From Acidobacteriota bacterium (GTDB taxonomy: Bacteria > Acidobacteriota > Vicinamibacteria > Vicinamibacterales > UBA2999): a stretch of DNA of 64,000 bases. The notes under the pieces are model-generated. The model made no database searches and was not told the DNA's origin. It saw only the letters and a program-made list of their open reading frames with translations. The position numbers and the translations under genes were made by a program. Positions 7,816 through 15,900 of this stretch are shown one piece after another. The stretch spans positions 1 to 64,000 of the forward strand of contig JACPCS010000110.1 in assembly GCA_016184455.1 (NCBI GenBank). The letters are read 5' to 3'. How positions within the stretch are numbered: position 1 is the first letter of the stretch; each line of letters starts with the position of its first letter.

Positions 7816-8466
7816 ATGGTCAGCCGTCGAGCAACGCCACAGAAATCAACACCGAATCGCCCTGAATTTGTTCATCAATTTCTGATCGTCCTCGGCGGGA
7901 CCGATCCGCTCGTCTGGCGTCGCATTCAGGTTCCTCTGACATATTCCTTTTGGGATCTTCACGTCGCGATCCAGGATGCGATGGGTTGGCTCGACTATCA
8001 TCTGCACGAATTTCGACTGCTGGACGGCAAGAACAAGATCCGGGCGATTGGCATTCCGACTGGCCAGGAGTCGCCGGACGAACGCGCGCCCATTCCGCTG
8101 GCGCGTGCGCGTCTCGGACCACTTCACCACCAGCTGTATCACACACTGCCGGCGTTGTATGTGTATGACTTCGGGGATGACTGGGAGCACGCGCTCATCT
8201 ACGAGGGCGAACAGCCCGTTGAGTCGTCGGGCGCGTATCCACGATGCGTTGCCGGAGCGCGCCGGTGCCCGCCCGAGGACTGTGGCGGCGTGCACGGCTA
8301 TGTGGATTTCCTTGCCGCGATCGCCGATCCAGCACACTCCGAGCACGAGGCATCGCTCACTTGGGTCGGCGGCTCGTACGATCCGGACGGCTTCGATCCG
8401 GCGAAGGTCGTGTTCGACGATCCACTCAAACGCTGGAAAACGGCCTTCGAGAGGCAACCTTCGTGA
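7816..8466 (+). CDS. pRiA4b ORF-3-like protein
   Basis: A 216-residue member of the plasmid pRiA4b ORF-3-like family (PF07929). It shows the family landmarks: the N-terminal LKITLxGxxPxVWRRIxVP-type segment (here FLIVLGGTDPLVWRRIQVPL), FWDLHVAIQDAMGWLDYHLHEF, the YVYDFGDDWEHALIYEG core and the cysteine-containing CVAGARRCPPEDCGGVHGY. The biochemical role is unknown; members are common on plasmids and in mobile or defence-rich regions. The gene sits beside toxin-antitoxin genes, consistent with that. The next ORF starts by GTG at 8463, overlapping this stop. Confidence 0.88.
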   Translation: MVSRRATPQKSTPNRPEFVHQFLIVLGGTDPLVWRRIQVPLTYSFWDLHVAIQDAMGWLDYHLHEFRLLDGKNKIRAIGIPTGQESPDERAPIPLARARLGPLHHQLYHTLPALYVYDFGDDWEHALIYEGEQPVESSGAYPRCVAGARRCPPEDCGGVHGYVDFLAAIADPAHSEHEASLTWVGGSYDPDGFDPAKVVFDDPLKRWKTAFERQPS

Positions 8467-8750
8467 AAGCGCCACGGGCAAGAAGCCGATGGAGCGCCAT
8501 CAGGAAGCGTCTGGAACCGTTCGACCGCACAGGTCTATTGAACCTGATCGCGGATCTGTACAACGCCATCGCGGAGAATCGTCGATTCCTCGAGTTCCGT
8601 CTGCTCGCCGACGCCGGCGTCATCCCGATCCTTTTGGCTGCCGGTGGATTGGCCGCTATCGACGCGCGCAAAGCGAAGGTGATCGAACGGTGGATCGGTC
8701 GCGCTGCGTCTTCACCCTTGGGAGTCGCGACCGGCCGGCGGCTTGATCGG
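8463..8750 (+). pseudogene. truncated partner ORF of the pRiA4b-like gene
   Basis: A GTG-initiated frame overlaps the previous stop (GTGA). It begins plausibly as a soluble protein (RKRLEPFDRTGLLNLIADLY, then NAIAENRRFLEFRL), a pattern I recall from short uncharacterised proteins that follow this family. After ~45 codons it loses natural composition and runs into the antisense of the AbiEi-like gene. I interpret it as a gene cut off at its 3' end. Function unknown. Confidence 0.35.
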
Positions 8751-8752
8751 CA

Positions 8753-9373
8753 TCACGCGGCGTCACCGCGAATCGATTTGGTGCGGCGATTCTGCCGACG
8801 CGGCTTCGTCCCGAGCAGCTCTCGTCCGAGCAGCTCGGCCTCATCGAACGTCAGTTGGCCCGTTCGCCGGCCGTCGTTAATCGCCTGGCGTATGAGAGCC
8901 GGTCCAAGATGGCTGGCGTGCGCATCCCGGATCGCGCGTGCAGCCGTCGCGACCGGCACGCCTGCGACCGTTTGCACGTCGCTGGGGTTGAGGTCAGCGT
9001 AGTGAAGCGCCAAGCGCTTGGGCACGGCACGACGAATCCGGAATTCTGTCGGCAACGTCAGATGCACCTTCGTAGAACTCGCGTCGGACAGGCCATAAAT
9101 CGCGAGAGCGGATTCGTGCGAGATCACCCCGTGCGCATCGGGCCGGCGCACCTGGGGCCACAGCGCGGCTTCCATGTACTGCCCAAGCGGCGAGATCGGG
9201 TATCGGGTAAGACGATAGACGCCGCGCGTCACTCGTTCGATGTCGCCGCGGCGGTGGAGCTGCACCAGCCGCACCTGGTGCAGGCCGGCTTCTCGCGCTT
9301 GGGCCGCGGTGAAGTAGCCTGCCTGGCCTTCAGCAAGTTCATAGAGCGTCGTGGCCCATTGGCGACGTCTCAT
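8753..9373 (-). CDS. orphan AbiEi-like antitoxin / transcriptional regulator
   Basis: About 206 residues. The N-terminal winged helix (YFTAAQAREAGLHQVRLVQLHRRGDIERVTRGVYRL) and the following SHESALAIYGLSD...HLTLP segment are typical of AbiEi-type proteins of type IV AbiE systems. The track ORF starts at 9469, but the first 32 codons cover the promoter. A TTGTCA-N17-TATATT promoter (9423-9395) predicts transcription from about 9388, so the ATG at 9373 (MRRRQWATTLYELAEGQ) is chosen, although AGGAG sits very close to it. AbiEi normally represses its own operon and antagonises the AbiEii nucleotidyltransferase toxin. No abiEii follows; the region downstream is a truncated ORF on the other strand. 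Confidence 0.7.
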   Translation of the reverse strand: MRRRQWATTLYELAEGQAGYFTAAQAREAGLHQVRLVQLHRRGDIERVTRGVYRLTRYPISPLGQYMEAALWPQVRRPDAHGVISHESALAIYGLSDASSTKVHLTLPTEFRIRRAVPKRLALHYADLNPSDVQTVAGVPVATAARAIRDAHASHLGPALIRQAINDGRRTGQLTFDEAELLGRELLGTKPRRQNRRTKSIRGDAA

Positions 9374-9385
9374 CTCCTTCTCGTT

Positions 9386-9424
9386 GTTGTCAATAATATA
9401 ATGTCCTTGCATATTATTGACAAC
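9386..9424. promoter_or_regulatory. 14-bp perfect inverted repeat carrying the abiEi-like promoter
   Basis: GTTGTCAATAATAT (9386-9399) and ATATTATTGACAAC (9411-9424) are perfect inverted copies with an 11-base loop. On the minus strand the two arms contain TTGTCA and TATATT separated by exactly 17 bases, a near-consensus sigma-70 promoter. On the plus strand the right arm supplies TTGACA (9417-9422), a -35 box for hipBA with TACAGG 18 bases on. A protein bound to the repeat would control both directions. AbiEi proteins are known to bind inverted repeats in their own promoter, so this is the likely operator. Confidence 0.65.
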
Positions 9425-9434
9425 GCCGAGGCAT

Positions 9435-9553
9435 ATCACGTACAGGTGATTCATCGTCGCTAATATCACTTAATAGTGATATGCTGCGGCATGGTCAAGC
9501 CCAGCCAATCACTTCACCGTGATAAACGCACACTTCAATCACCTATCCGTGAT
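9435..9553. promoter_or_regulatory. four HipB-type operators ATCAC-N6-GTGAT
   Basis: Four identical half-site pairs occur: 9435-9450, 9465-9480, 9508-9523 and 9538-9553. Centres are 30, 43 and 30 bases apart, so the set is two pairs on nearly the same helix face. The second copy extends to a perfect ATATCACT-TAAT-AGTGATAT. HipB of E. coli binds four palindromic operators upstream of hipBA; these have different half-sites but the same logic. The first site overlaps the predicted hipBA -10 (TACAGG). The last two fall inside the annotated hipB 5' end, which argues that the protein may start further downstream. Confidence 0.75.
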
Positions 9554-9937
9554 ACGCCGTTGACGATATCCGATGTGCTGCGCGAAGCGCGTCTGCGGAA
9601 GCAGCTCAGCCAACAAAAATTGGCCGGGAAGCTGGGCCTGCGACAGCGACAAATCTCCGATCTCGAGCGCGGAGCCATCGACGCCCGACTCTCGACCATT
9701 CACAACGTGGCGAGAGCGCTCGACCTCGAGCTGATGCTCGTCCCGCGCCATCTCATTTCCGCTGTCGAAGCCCTTCAGCGCGCCGGAAGTGACGCCGGCA
9801 AGCGGCCGCTGTATGCCCTTGAGGACGAAACAGATGCTGCTCGCGACGAGCCGTCACACGTCGAAGTTGGCGACACTCGCGAATTCGGCGGTTCGACCGA
9901 ACACCCTCCTCATTCACGTAAGGGGTCGCAACGATGA
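9491..9937 (+). CDS. hipB: HipB-type antitoxin / repressor
   Basis: A Cro/C1-type helix-turn-helix protein, first gene of hipBA. The DNA-binding domain is SDVLREARLRKQLSQQKLAGKLGLRQRQISDLERG, followed by LSTIHNVARALDLELMLVPR, the usual HipB pattern. It neutralises HipA and represses the operon by binding the ATCAC-N6-GTGAT operators. The start is uncertain: ATG 9491 is the first canonical codon, but its first 23 codons span two operators and match no family member. TTG at 9560, just after the last operator, would give a normal-sized protein starting TISDVL. No strong ribosome binding site favours either. The C-terminal ~50 residues are a polar tail. The stop overlaps the hipA ATG (ATGA). Confidence 0.85.
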   Translation: MVKPSQSLHRDKRTLQSPIRDTPLTISDVLREARLRKQLSQQKLAGKLGLRQRQISDLERGAIDARLSTIHNVARALDLELMLVPRHLISAVEALQRAGSDAGKRPLYALEDETDAARDEPSHVEVGDTREFGGSTEHPPHSRKGSQR

Positions 9938-11169
9938 CTTCGGCTGCGGCGCGCGACCGCAACCCAGTCCAGACGCTCGAAGTCCGCCTGGGCGAGACAC
10001 GAGTTGGCGCGCTCACGCACCTCGGTAACGAAGCCTTGATTTTTACGTTCGACCCAACGTACATCGAGGCCAGCAGCGATCGTCCAACGCTCAGTCTCAG
10101 TTTCAAAGCCGCCGCCGGCGATCTTGCCGAGCAGACGCGCCCGACGCGCGTTCGATTGCCGCCCTTCTTTTCGAATCTGCTGCCGGAAGGGCACCTCCGC
10201 GAGTACCTGGCAGTACGAGGCGGCATCCACCCGGACCGTGAGTTCTTTCTCATTTGGCTGCTCGGCGCCGACCTGCCCGGCGCGATAGAAATCCGCTCAC
10301 CAGATGGCGCCACGCCTCCGGCGGGAGATGAAACCCTGCCCGCTGACCAAAGGCAAGACCAAGCGTTCCGGTTTTCACTAGCTGGCGTTCAACTCAAATT
10401 CTCGGCACTCATGGAGACGTCGAAAGGATTGACGTTGCCGGTCGGTGGCGTCGGCGGCGATTGGATCGTGAAGCTGCCTTCGCCACGGTTCGAGGCCGTA
10501 CCGGAAAACGAATACGCGATGATGACGCTCGCCAAAGCGGTTGGTATCGATGTCCCGGAGGTGCGCCTCGTCGCCACGAAAGACATTGGGCGGCTGCCGC
10601 AGGATCTGCCCGAGGCGTTCGGCCAGAGCCTCGCCGTGCGTCGCTTTGATCGACCACGTGCGGACGAGCGCGTCCACATTGAGGATTTCGCGCAGGTGTT
10701 TGGCGTCTATCCGGAGAACAAGTACCGGAGGGCGAGTTACGGCAGCATCGCTCGCGTTCTCTGGCTCGAAGCGGGAGAGGACGCCATCACCGAATACACT
10801 CGACGCCTCGTGTTCAACGTTCTGATCGGCAATGCCGACGCGCATCTGAAAAACTGGTCGCTCATCTATCCGGATCGGCGTACGCCACAGCTGGCGCCGG
10901 CGTACGATCTCGTCGGCACCGTTCCGTACATTCCTGCGGATCGCCTGGCGTTGTCACTCGGCGACACGAAAGAGTTCGCCGACGTCGATCTCGATCGGTT
11001 CCGCCGATTTGCTGAAAAGGCGGGACTGCCCGTCCGGCTCGTGGTGCAGACAGCACGACAGACGGCCGAACGGGTGCGCGATCTTTGGCCCGCTCACGAG
11101 CCGCTACGGGCGCTTCCCGACTGGATTCGCGAAGCGGTTGCAGCCCACCTGACATCGGTGCCGCTGTAG
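9934..11169 (+). CDS. hipA: HipA-family serine/threonine kinase toxin
   Basis: A 411-residue HipA kinase, overlapping hipB by four bases. The N-terminal HipA_N1 region includes RVRLPPFFSNLLPEGHLREYL. The kinase part has the glycine-rich SLAGVQLKFSA, the ATP lysine in WIVKLP, RFDRP, the catalytic loop GNADAHLKNWSLIYPD and the metal-binding Asp in APAYDLVGTVPYIP. All key residues are present, so it should be active. In E. coli HipA phosphorylates glutamyl-tRNA synthetase and induces dormancy; the target of this one is not predictable. Control should be by HipB on the four operators upstream. A broken relative of the same domain lies at 285-758. Confidence 0.93.
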   Translation: MTSAAARDRNPVQTLEVRLGETRVGALTHLGNEALIFTFDPTYIEASSDRPTLSLSFKAAAGDLAEQTRPTRVRLPPFFSNLLPEGHLREYLAVRGGIHPDREFFLIWLLGADLPGAIEIRSPDGATPPAGDETLPADQRQDQAFRFSLAGVQLKFSALMETSKGLTLPVGGVGGDWIVKLPSPRFEAVPENEYAMMTLAKAVGIDVPEVRLVATKDIGRLPQDLPEAFGQSLAVRRFDRPRADERVHIEDFAQVFGVYPENKYRRASYGSIARVLWLEAGEDAITEYTRRLVFNVLIGNADAHLKNWSLIYPDRRTPQLAPAYDLVGTVPYIPADRLALSLGDTKEFADVDLDRFRRFAEKAGLPVRLVVQTARQTAERVRDLWPAHEPLRALPDWIREAVAAHLTSVPL

Positions 11170-11459
11170 CGAGTCATTGCCGTCCAACGAACTTGCGTTC
11201 GCGGGAGATCCACCGCATCAATGCGCCACCGGCGCGCTTCAGTCCACCAACGCTCGCCGCGCTCGAATTGCTGGTCGCTGACCGGCCACAAGGCCCTCAT
11301 CACTCAACTCGTACACACAAGGTGTCCCACCTCGCGTGACCACGTAGCCACGAGGATCACGGTCTGTTCGGATTGACGCGCGTGTTCGTTTGTGCAGTAC
11401 GTGCGGCCATTCGACCCGAGCGGGTCCGTCCGGCGTCGGCACGCCGCCGGGTGTCGGAG

Positions 11460-12515
11460 ATGAAGACACCTACGTTCGCATGTACTGCCGCCTTTGCCGC
11501 TCTTGCGCTCATGTTGCTGCTCCGGGCGCAAGCCTCTGGACAGGTGCCTGGACCCCAACTTGGCGAGCCTGCACTGCGGCCTGTTCCACAGGCTCCGGTG
11601 CCCCAACAACGCCAGGAACCATCGGCGCGTGTCGGGCCTCTCGCGTCCGCCAAACCGGCCGACGAGAGCGGAGCCGCCCCAGGCGCGGCCGAGTTGCGCG
11701 GCGACGCGGCGTCGCGTGAGGGAAAGCTGTCGTACGCGCTTGAACAGTACTTGGACGCACTCAAGCCGCCGCCCTTTCCATTGGCGCGGAGCATCTACAC
11801 GGGACCGCCGCCGCGGCCACAGCCTCCGTTCTGGAACGCAGACGACCAGCGTCGACACCGCGTCATGGAGAAAGCCATCGCGGTGACTCAACGGATGCCG
11901 TCACCACCCGAAATACCGGAAGCGGCGCGGCGCGCGATGCGCAGTGGCGACACGATCGTTCACTCGGCAACCAGCCTTCAGGACTTCGATCGTGCTCTCG
12001 ATGATTTCGTGAGCGCAGCGGAGGTCGCGCCGTGGTGGCCGCGCGCGCTCTGGGGAGCGTCGGTTCTGGCCGAGCAGCTGGGCAACTACACGACCGCTCT
12101 CAACTATTTGAAGTTGTATCAGCTCGCTGCGCCCGACAGAAACGACCAGGAAGTCCGCGCGAGGCGAGCTGGAACGAAAGCGGATGTCGTCATGAGCCGC
12201 CCGCTGATCGTCGTCGGCGTGTTGGTCGTCGGCGCAGGCACCAGCGCCCCGGCCTCGGTTGATGCGCAGACGAGAGACATCTCCGTCCATTGTGAGTGCC
12301 CACAACATCCGGAACGGAGTGGGGACTATCCACCTGGTACGATCTGCGCGACGATCTGCGTCGATCCTCCGCGTACGTCCCCGGGTCCTGCACCGCCGCC
12401 GCCGACTCCTGCACCGCCGCCGACAACGCCGAGGTTCGACGACCGCAGAGCGGACCTCCTGAGAAGGCTCGATCGCGACGGCAGTGTCCCTGCGCCGCCG
12501 ATTCCTCACGGCTGA
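11460..12515 (+). CDS. exported TPR-like protein, unknown function
   Basis: The track ORF starts at 11373, but the ATG at 11460 begins a clear Sec signal peptide (MKTPTFACTAAFAALALMLLLRAQASGQ), so that start is used. The mature protein of ~325 residues has a proline/alanine-rich linker, then a TPR-like pair of helices (FDRALDDFVSAAEVAPWWPRALWGASVLAEQLGNYTTALNYLKLY). A cysteine-containing segment (HCECPQHPER, TICATICV) and a proline-rich stretch (PGPAPPPPTPAPPP) precede a charged tail. It probably sits in the periplasm or outer envelope as a scaffold. No enzyme motif is visible. Its 3' end overlaps the convergent binding-protein gene by about ten bases. Confidence 0.65.
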   Translation: MKTPTFACTAAFAALALMLLLRAQASGQVPGPQLGEPALRPVPQAPVPQQRQEPSARVGPLASAKPADESGAAPGAAELRGDAASREGKLSYALEQYLDALKPPPFPLARSIYTGPPPRPQPPFWNADDQRRHRVMEKAIAVTQRMPSPPEIPEAARRAMRSGDTIVHSATSLQDFDRALDDFVSAAEVAPWWPRALWGASVLAEQLGNYTTALNYLKLYQLAAPDRNDQEVRARRAGTKADVVMSRPLIVVGVLVVGAGTSAPASVDAQTRDISVHCECPQHPERSGDYPPGTICATICVDPPRTSPGPAPPPPTPAPPPTTPRFDDRRADLLRRLDRDGSVPAPPIPHG

Positions 12516-13630
12516 ATGATCTGGCGGTACTTCGCCGCGATCTCAGCCGGGGTCGCCAGCACCTCGCGCAGGATCTGCTGCATCTCCGGCGCCGCCTTCG
12601 GCTGGAAGTCGAGCCGCAGGGCCGCGGCTTCGGCCAGGAACGCCGGATCGCGGTAGGCGGCCGCGAGCGCTTGGCGCATCACCCGCACGCGAGGCTCGTC
12701 CACGCCCGGCGGCAGGGTGAACGGTTTGGACATCGCGCTCGGCGCATCGAGCAGCCGCAGCAGCACTCGGCTCGTCTGGTCTCGGGCGAACTCGAGGGCC
12801 AGCGGCACGTTCGGCAGATCGCGGTGCCGAGCGGTCCCGTTCTGCACGAAGACCTGCACGTACCCGTCCCGAAGCCACTCGGTGGATGCCGATCGGATGG
12901 ATTCCCACCCGAGACACATGCCGTGCACCTCTCCCCGCTCGAGACCTACCCGCACGTCGTTCGTCGTCGAGTAGCCGCCGACCGTTCGAATGTTCGCACC
13001 CGTCGCTTCCGCCAGCACGCGCGGCGCGTCGTAGCTGTTGGAGCCAGGGGCCGTGCCCCCGACCGCCAACGGCTCGGTACGGCCGATGAGGTCGCGAAAC
13101 GCCGTCACCGGTGCGTCCGAGCGAACGATGCAGACGTTGGGGTCGTCGTAGGAGCTGCCCAACCAGTTGAACTGCCGGACGTCGAACCGCACGCCTTCGG
13201 CGCCGGTGAGCTGGTTCATCACCTGCGCTTCGTGGAAGAGCCCGATCGCCGTGCCGTCCTTCGGCGCCGCGTTGAAGACGTGGTTCGCCGCCACCAGGCC
13301 CCCGCCGCCCGGCATGTTGACGACGATGACCGTCGGCGTGCCCGGGATGTGCCTGCCGATGTGGCGCGCCACCAGGCGGGCGGTCGTATCGAAGCCGCCG
13401 CCCGCTCCCGACCCGACAATGATGCTGACGGTCTTTCTCGCGTAGAACGCTGCCGCAGCCGCTCCCTCGTCAGCGGTGAGCGTGGGTGCGGCGTCCGGAA
13501 CCGGCACGGCGAGAGGCGTTGCCTCGGCACCCGACGTCGTCGCGGCCCGGTCGTCAGGGGAGGAGGATCCACACGCCGCCAGCAACAACGCCGTCGACAG
13601 AACCACCCAGGCGCCGCGCTGCCGGAGCAT
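12506..13630 (-). CDS. Bug/TctC-family substrate-binding lipoprotein
   Basis: The ATG at 13630 starts a lipoprotein signal (MLRQRGAWVVLSTALLLAACGSS, lipobox LLAAC); the longer track ORF is discarded. The mature ~350 residues follow the Bug (tripartite tricarboxylate receptor) plan: VSIIVGSGAGGGFDTTARLVARHIGRHIPG, VVNMPGGGGLVAANHVFN, GTAIGLF and GGTAPGSNSYDAPRVLAEATG. Such proteins bind organic acids in the periplasm for TctAB permeases. No tctA or tctB gene is in the window; the neighbour upstream is a second unrelated binding protein. It may work with permeases elsewhere or act as an extracytoplasmic sensor. Confidence 0.85.
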   Translation of the reverse strand: MLRQRGAWVVLSTALLLAACGSSSPDDRAATTSGAEATPLAVPVPDAAPTLTADEGAAAAAFYARKTVSIIVGSGAGGGFDTTARLVARHIGRHIPGTPTVIVVNMPGGGGLVAANHVFNAAPKDGTAIGLFHEAQVMNQLTGAEGVRFDVRQFNWLGSSYDDPNVCIVRSDAPVTAFRDLIGRTEPLAVGGTAPGSNSYDAPRVLAEATGANIRTVGGYSTTNDVRVGLERGEVHGMCLGWESIRSASTEWLRDGYVQVFVQNGTARHRDLPNVPLALEFARDQTSRVLLRLLDAPSAMSKPFTLPPGVDEPRVRVMRQALAAAYRDPAFLAEAAALRLDFQPKAAPEMQQILREVLATPAEIAAKYRQIIQP

Positions 13631-13652
13631 CTGGATCGAATGCTGTGTGCGT

Positions 13653-14606
13653 TCAGGCCTGGTTGGCGGCGCGATCGCGAGGCACGGGCTGTGCGCCACA
13701 CGCACTGAGGCGGCCATCGACGATCGTCTCGAAACGGCTCTCCGGCGACAACAGGCCCCAGCCGACCATCCACTCATAGATGCGGTCGTACTCCTCGGGC
13801 GTGTACGCTCGGGGATAGACGTATCGGAATCTGCCGAGATAGAAATCTTTCGCGTTGAGCTCGGCGATCTCCTTCGGCACCTCTCTGATCAGATACTTCA
13901 GGTAAGGCGTGATGCTTTCGTTGATGCTGTCGACGGCTCTGCGGATCGCGCGATCGACGCCGGCGTAGCCTTCCGGGTCGAGGGATGGCACCCCCACCTC
14001 GGCGCCCTCATAGAAAGCCTCGCAGATGATCTTGTGGCCACGTTTGACGGCGACCGTGATCCACGGCTCCATGAGGGCAGCCGCGCCGATTCTGCCGTCT
14101 TCCAGAAACCGAAGCCGCTGCTTGGGGCCGCCGACGTGCCCGGGCCTGATTTCGTCCCTCTTGAGGTATCCCTCCAGCAACGCCAGCGTCACGTAGTGCG
14201 ACCCGGCGTGCATATTCACTCCGACGAGCACGTGATGGAGGTCCGCAGGCACGTGGCAGGGCGAGTCGCCTCTGACGACGATCGCTTGTGTCGCGACGGC
14301 AGCCCGTTTGGAGATCACGCGTGCACCCTGGCGGCTGTCCTGCGTCCGGCGGATCTGGCCCCACTCGCAGGCCCGGTACATGGCGTACTCGCCCGCCTCG
14401 ATCCCCTCGTGCCAGCCGTAGGATTTCACCGCCCTGTGATCCTCGATCGGCTTCTCCGGAACCTCCTTGTCCCGGTCGCGACCGGAGCCGGCGGGAATGA
14501 GCTCGACGTTCAGCCCCTCGTCGCGGAACAGGCCTCTTTCCTGGGCGACGTGATAGGGCAGCGAAAACACGGCGTTGTTGACTTCGATTTTGATCGTACG
14601 TGGCAT
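13653..14606 (-). CDS. NMT1/THI5-like substrate-binding protein
   Basis: About 317 residues from the ATG at 14606 (MPRTIKIEVNNAVFSLPYHVAQERGLFRDEGL). The opening strand-helix and the phrase 'PYHVAQERGLF' are characteristic of NMT1/THI5/SsuA-type periplasmic binding proteins. GVNMHAGSHYVTLALLEGYLKRDEI, GRIGAAALMEPWITVAVKRGHKII and a C-terminal YVYPRAYTPEEYDRIYEWM follow. No signal peptide or lipobox precedes it, which is odd for a transporter receptor, so it may be cytoplasmic or lack its true export signal. It lies 22 bases before the Bug-type gene and is probably co-transcribed. No ABC permease or ATPase is adjacent. Confidence 0.75.
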   Translation of the reverse strand: MPRTIKIEVNNAVFSLPYHVAQERGLFRDEGLNVELIPAGSGRDRDKEVPEKPIEDHRAVKSYGWHEGIEAGEYAMYRACEWGQIRRTQDSRQGARVISKRAAVATQAIVVRGDSPCHVPADLHHVLVGVNMHAGSHYVTLALLEGYLKRDEIRPGHVGGPKQRLRFLEDGRIGAAALMEPWITVAVKRGHKIICEAFYEGAEVGVPSLDPEGYAGVDRAIRRAVDSINESITPYLKYLIREVPKEIAELNAKDFYLGRFRYVYPRAYTPEEYDRIYEWMVGWGLLSPESRFETIVDGRLSACGAQPVPRDRAANQA

Positions 14607-14662
14607 GTGACTGTCGCGAGCATGATATCCCCTTCGGGACACTCGGCAACAGCCACGTCACC

Positions 14663-15319
14663 TTACTCGGGCCGGCAGCCTTCAAACTCCTCGATCGGCG
14701 GCAGTATCGGCAACTCGCGCGGCGGCACGAGGGCCGTGGCTGGCAGCGCCAGATCGAGCACGTCCACGATCAGATTGGCGTGCACGTCGACGAGCACGAG
14801 GTCGCGGCCGATGAAGCGGTACGCGAGCTCGGGTGGAAGCGTCGGCAGCATCGTCAGCGACGGCCACCGCACGGCGGAGACGCCCCAGGGCACCGGCTGG
14901 TTCACCTCCGGCTTCCATCGACCGGCATCGTCGGCCCCCTCGGGCGGCCATTCGAGCACGTCGAGCTGGTATTCGCCGTCGCGAATCGCGTTCGCGATGC
15001 GGAACCGGAAGATGTCCGCGACCGCCGGCGTGAAGAGACTGCCCTGTGCGGCCAGCGGCCGCGCATCGCGCAGCGCCACGCGGAGGTCCTCGGCGGCCAT
15101 CTCGGCCTGCTCCGGATCGGCGAACAGCGAGAGCGGCGGCCACACGCGCGCCAGCCGGCGGTGCAGCGCCACGTAATCCTGAATCGCGACCTCGAACACG
15201 GCGACCGCGCGCGCCTCGTCGGCGGGGTCGCCGACACGTCCGAACCGACAGTCGACCGGTGGAGTCATGACGAGCGGCAGGACCAGCGCCGGAATCGACA
15301 GGATGACTGGACTCAGCAT
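14663..15319 (-). CDS. secreted conserved hypothetical protein
   Basis: The start is the ATG at 15319 because GGGAGG stands six bases upstream and a signal peptide follows (MLSPVILSIPALVLPLVMTPPVDC). The 218-residue product is mostly helical (AVAVFEVAIQDYVALHRRLARVWPPL, then FADPEQAEMAAEDLRVALRDAR, FTPAVADIFRFRIANAI) and ends in a proline-rich conserved tail (LPTLPPELAYRFIGRDLVLVD, ILPPIEEFEGC). The same general layout occurs in hypothetical proteins of related soil bacteria (recollection). No catalytic motif is seen. It stands alone between the binding proteins and a glyoxalase-like gene. Confidence 0.7.
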   Translation of the reverse strand: MLSPVILSIPALVLPLVMTPPVDCRFGRVGDPADEARAVAVFEVAIQDYVALHRRLARVWPPLSLFADPEQAEMAAEDLRVALRDARPLAAQGSLFTPAVADIFRFRIANAIRDGEYQLDVLEWPPEGADDAGRWKPEVNQPVPWGVSAVRWPSLTMLPTLPPELAYRFIGRDLVLVDVHANLIVDVLDLALPATALVPPRELPILPPIEEFEGCRPE

Positions 15320-15458
15320 GGGCACCTCCCGTCGAAGAACTGTCTTAACGGGGAGGCACTGTTCATGCCAGCCCGACAGTGGTGAAACACGCCAGCCGTG
15401 CGTCGCCACGGATCACCCGCGCGTGAGATTTCGGCATGCGCCGCGGGTTTTCGCGCGT

Positions 15459-15890
15459 CTACGTGCTGGTGTCGTCGATCGTCATCTGCGGGTTCCAGGC
15501 GATTTCCCACAGATGCCCGTCCGGATCCTGGAAATACCCGGCGTAACCGCCCCAGAACGTCGCAGCGGCCGGCTTCACCATCCGCGCGCCTGCGCCAGCG
15601 GCCTGCGCCATGACGCGGTCGACCTCCTCCTTGCTGCTCACGTTGTGGCCGATCGTCACCTCGGTGGCGCTTGGCGGCGACGCACGGAGACCGGTGTCGC
15701 GGGCTATGCTCGTCCGCGGCCACAGCGCGAGATGCAGGCCCGATTGCAGCTCGAAGAACACCACGGCGCCGTACTCGAACTCCTGTCCGACGATTCCGCG
15801 CGTCTTCAGGGCGAGCCCCTCTCGATAGAACGCCAGCGCCCGCTCGAGATCGTCGACGCCAAGCGTCAGGACCGTGATGCGTGGTTTCAT
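15459..15890 (-). CDS. VOC/glyoxalase-family protein
   Basis: A 143-residue single VOC module with both beta-alpha-beta-beta-beta halves. The first starts ITVLTLGVDDLERALAFYREGL and continues VVFFELQSGLHLALWPR. The second contains VDRVMAQAAGAGARMVKPA and ends GYFQDPDGHLWEIAWNP, the usual VOC signature with its metal-ligand glutamate. VOC proteins cover isomerases, dioxygenases and resistance proteins; without substrate-specific residues the reaction cannot be named. Size is normal for the family. It lies ten bases downstream of the DUF2914 gene on the same strand and may be co-transcribed with it. Confidence 0.85.
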   Translation of the reverse strand: MKPRITVLTLGVDDLERALAFYREGLALKTRGIVGQEFEYGAVVFFELQSGLHLALWPRTSIARDTGLRASPPSATEVTIGHNVSSKEEVDRVMAQAAGAGARMVKPAAATFWGGYAGYFQDPDGHLWEIAWNPQMTIDDTST

Positions 15891-15900
15891 CGGTGCGCGC

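Noticed and set aside
9412-9469. N-terminal extension of the AbiEi-like protein (MILATMNHLYVICL...)
   Set aside because: It lies upstream of the predicted transcription start and is encoded by operators and promoter boxes.
11239-11469. 76-aa minus-strand ORF ending in a MarR-like phrase (GYVVTRGGTPCVYELSDEG)
   Set aside because: Only a short stretch looks like a winged-helix end; no start region or partner. Could be a remnant but too weak to call.
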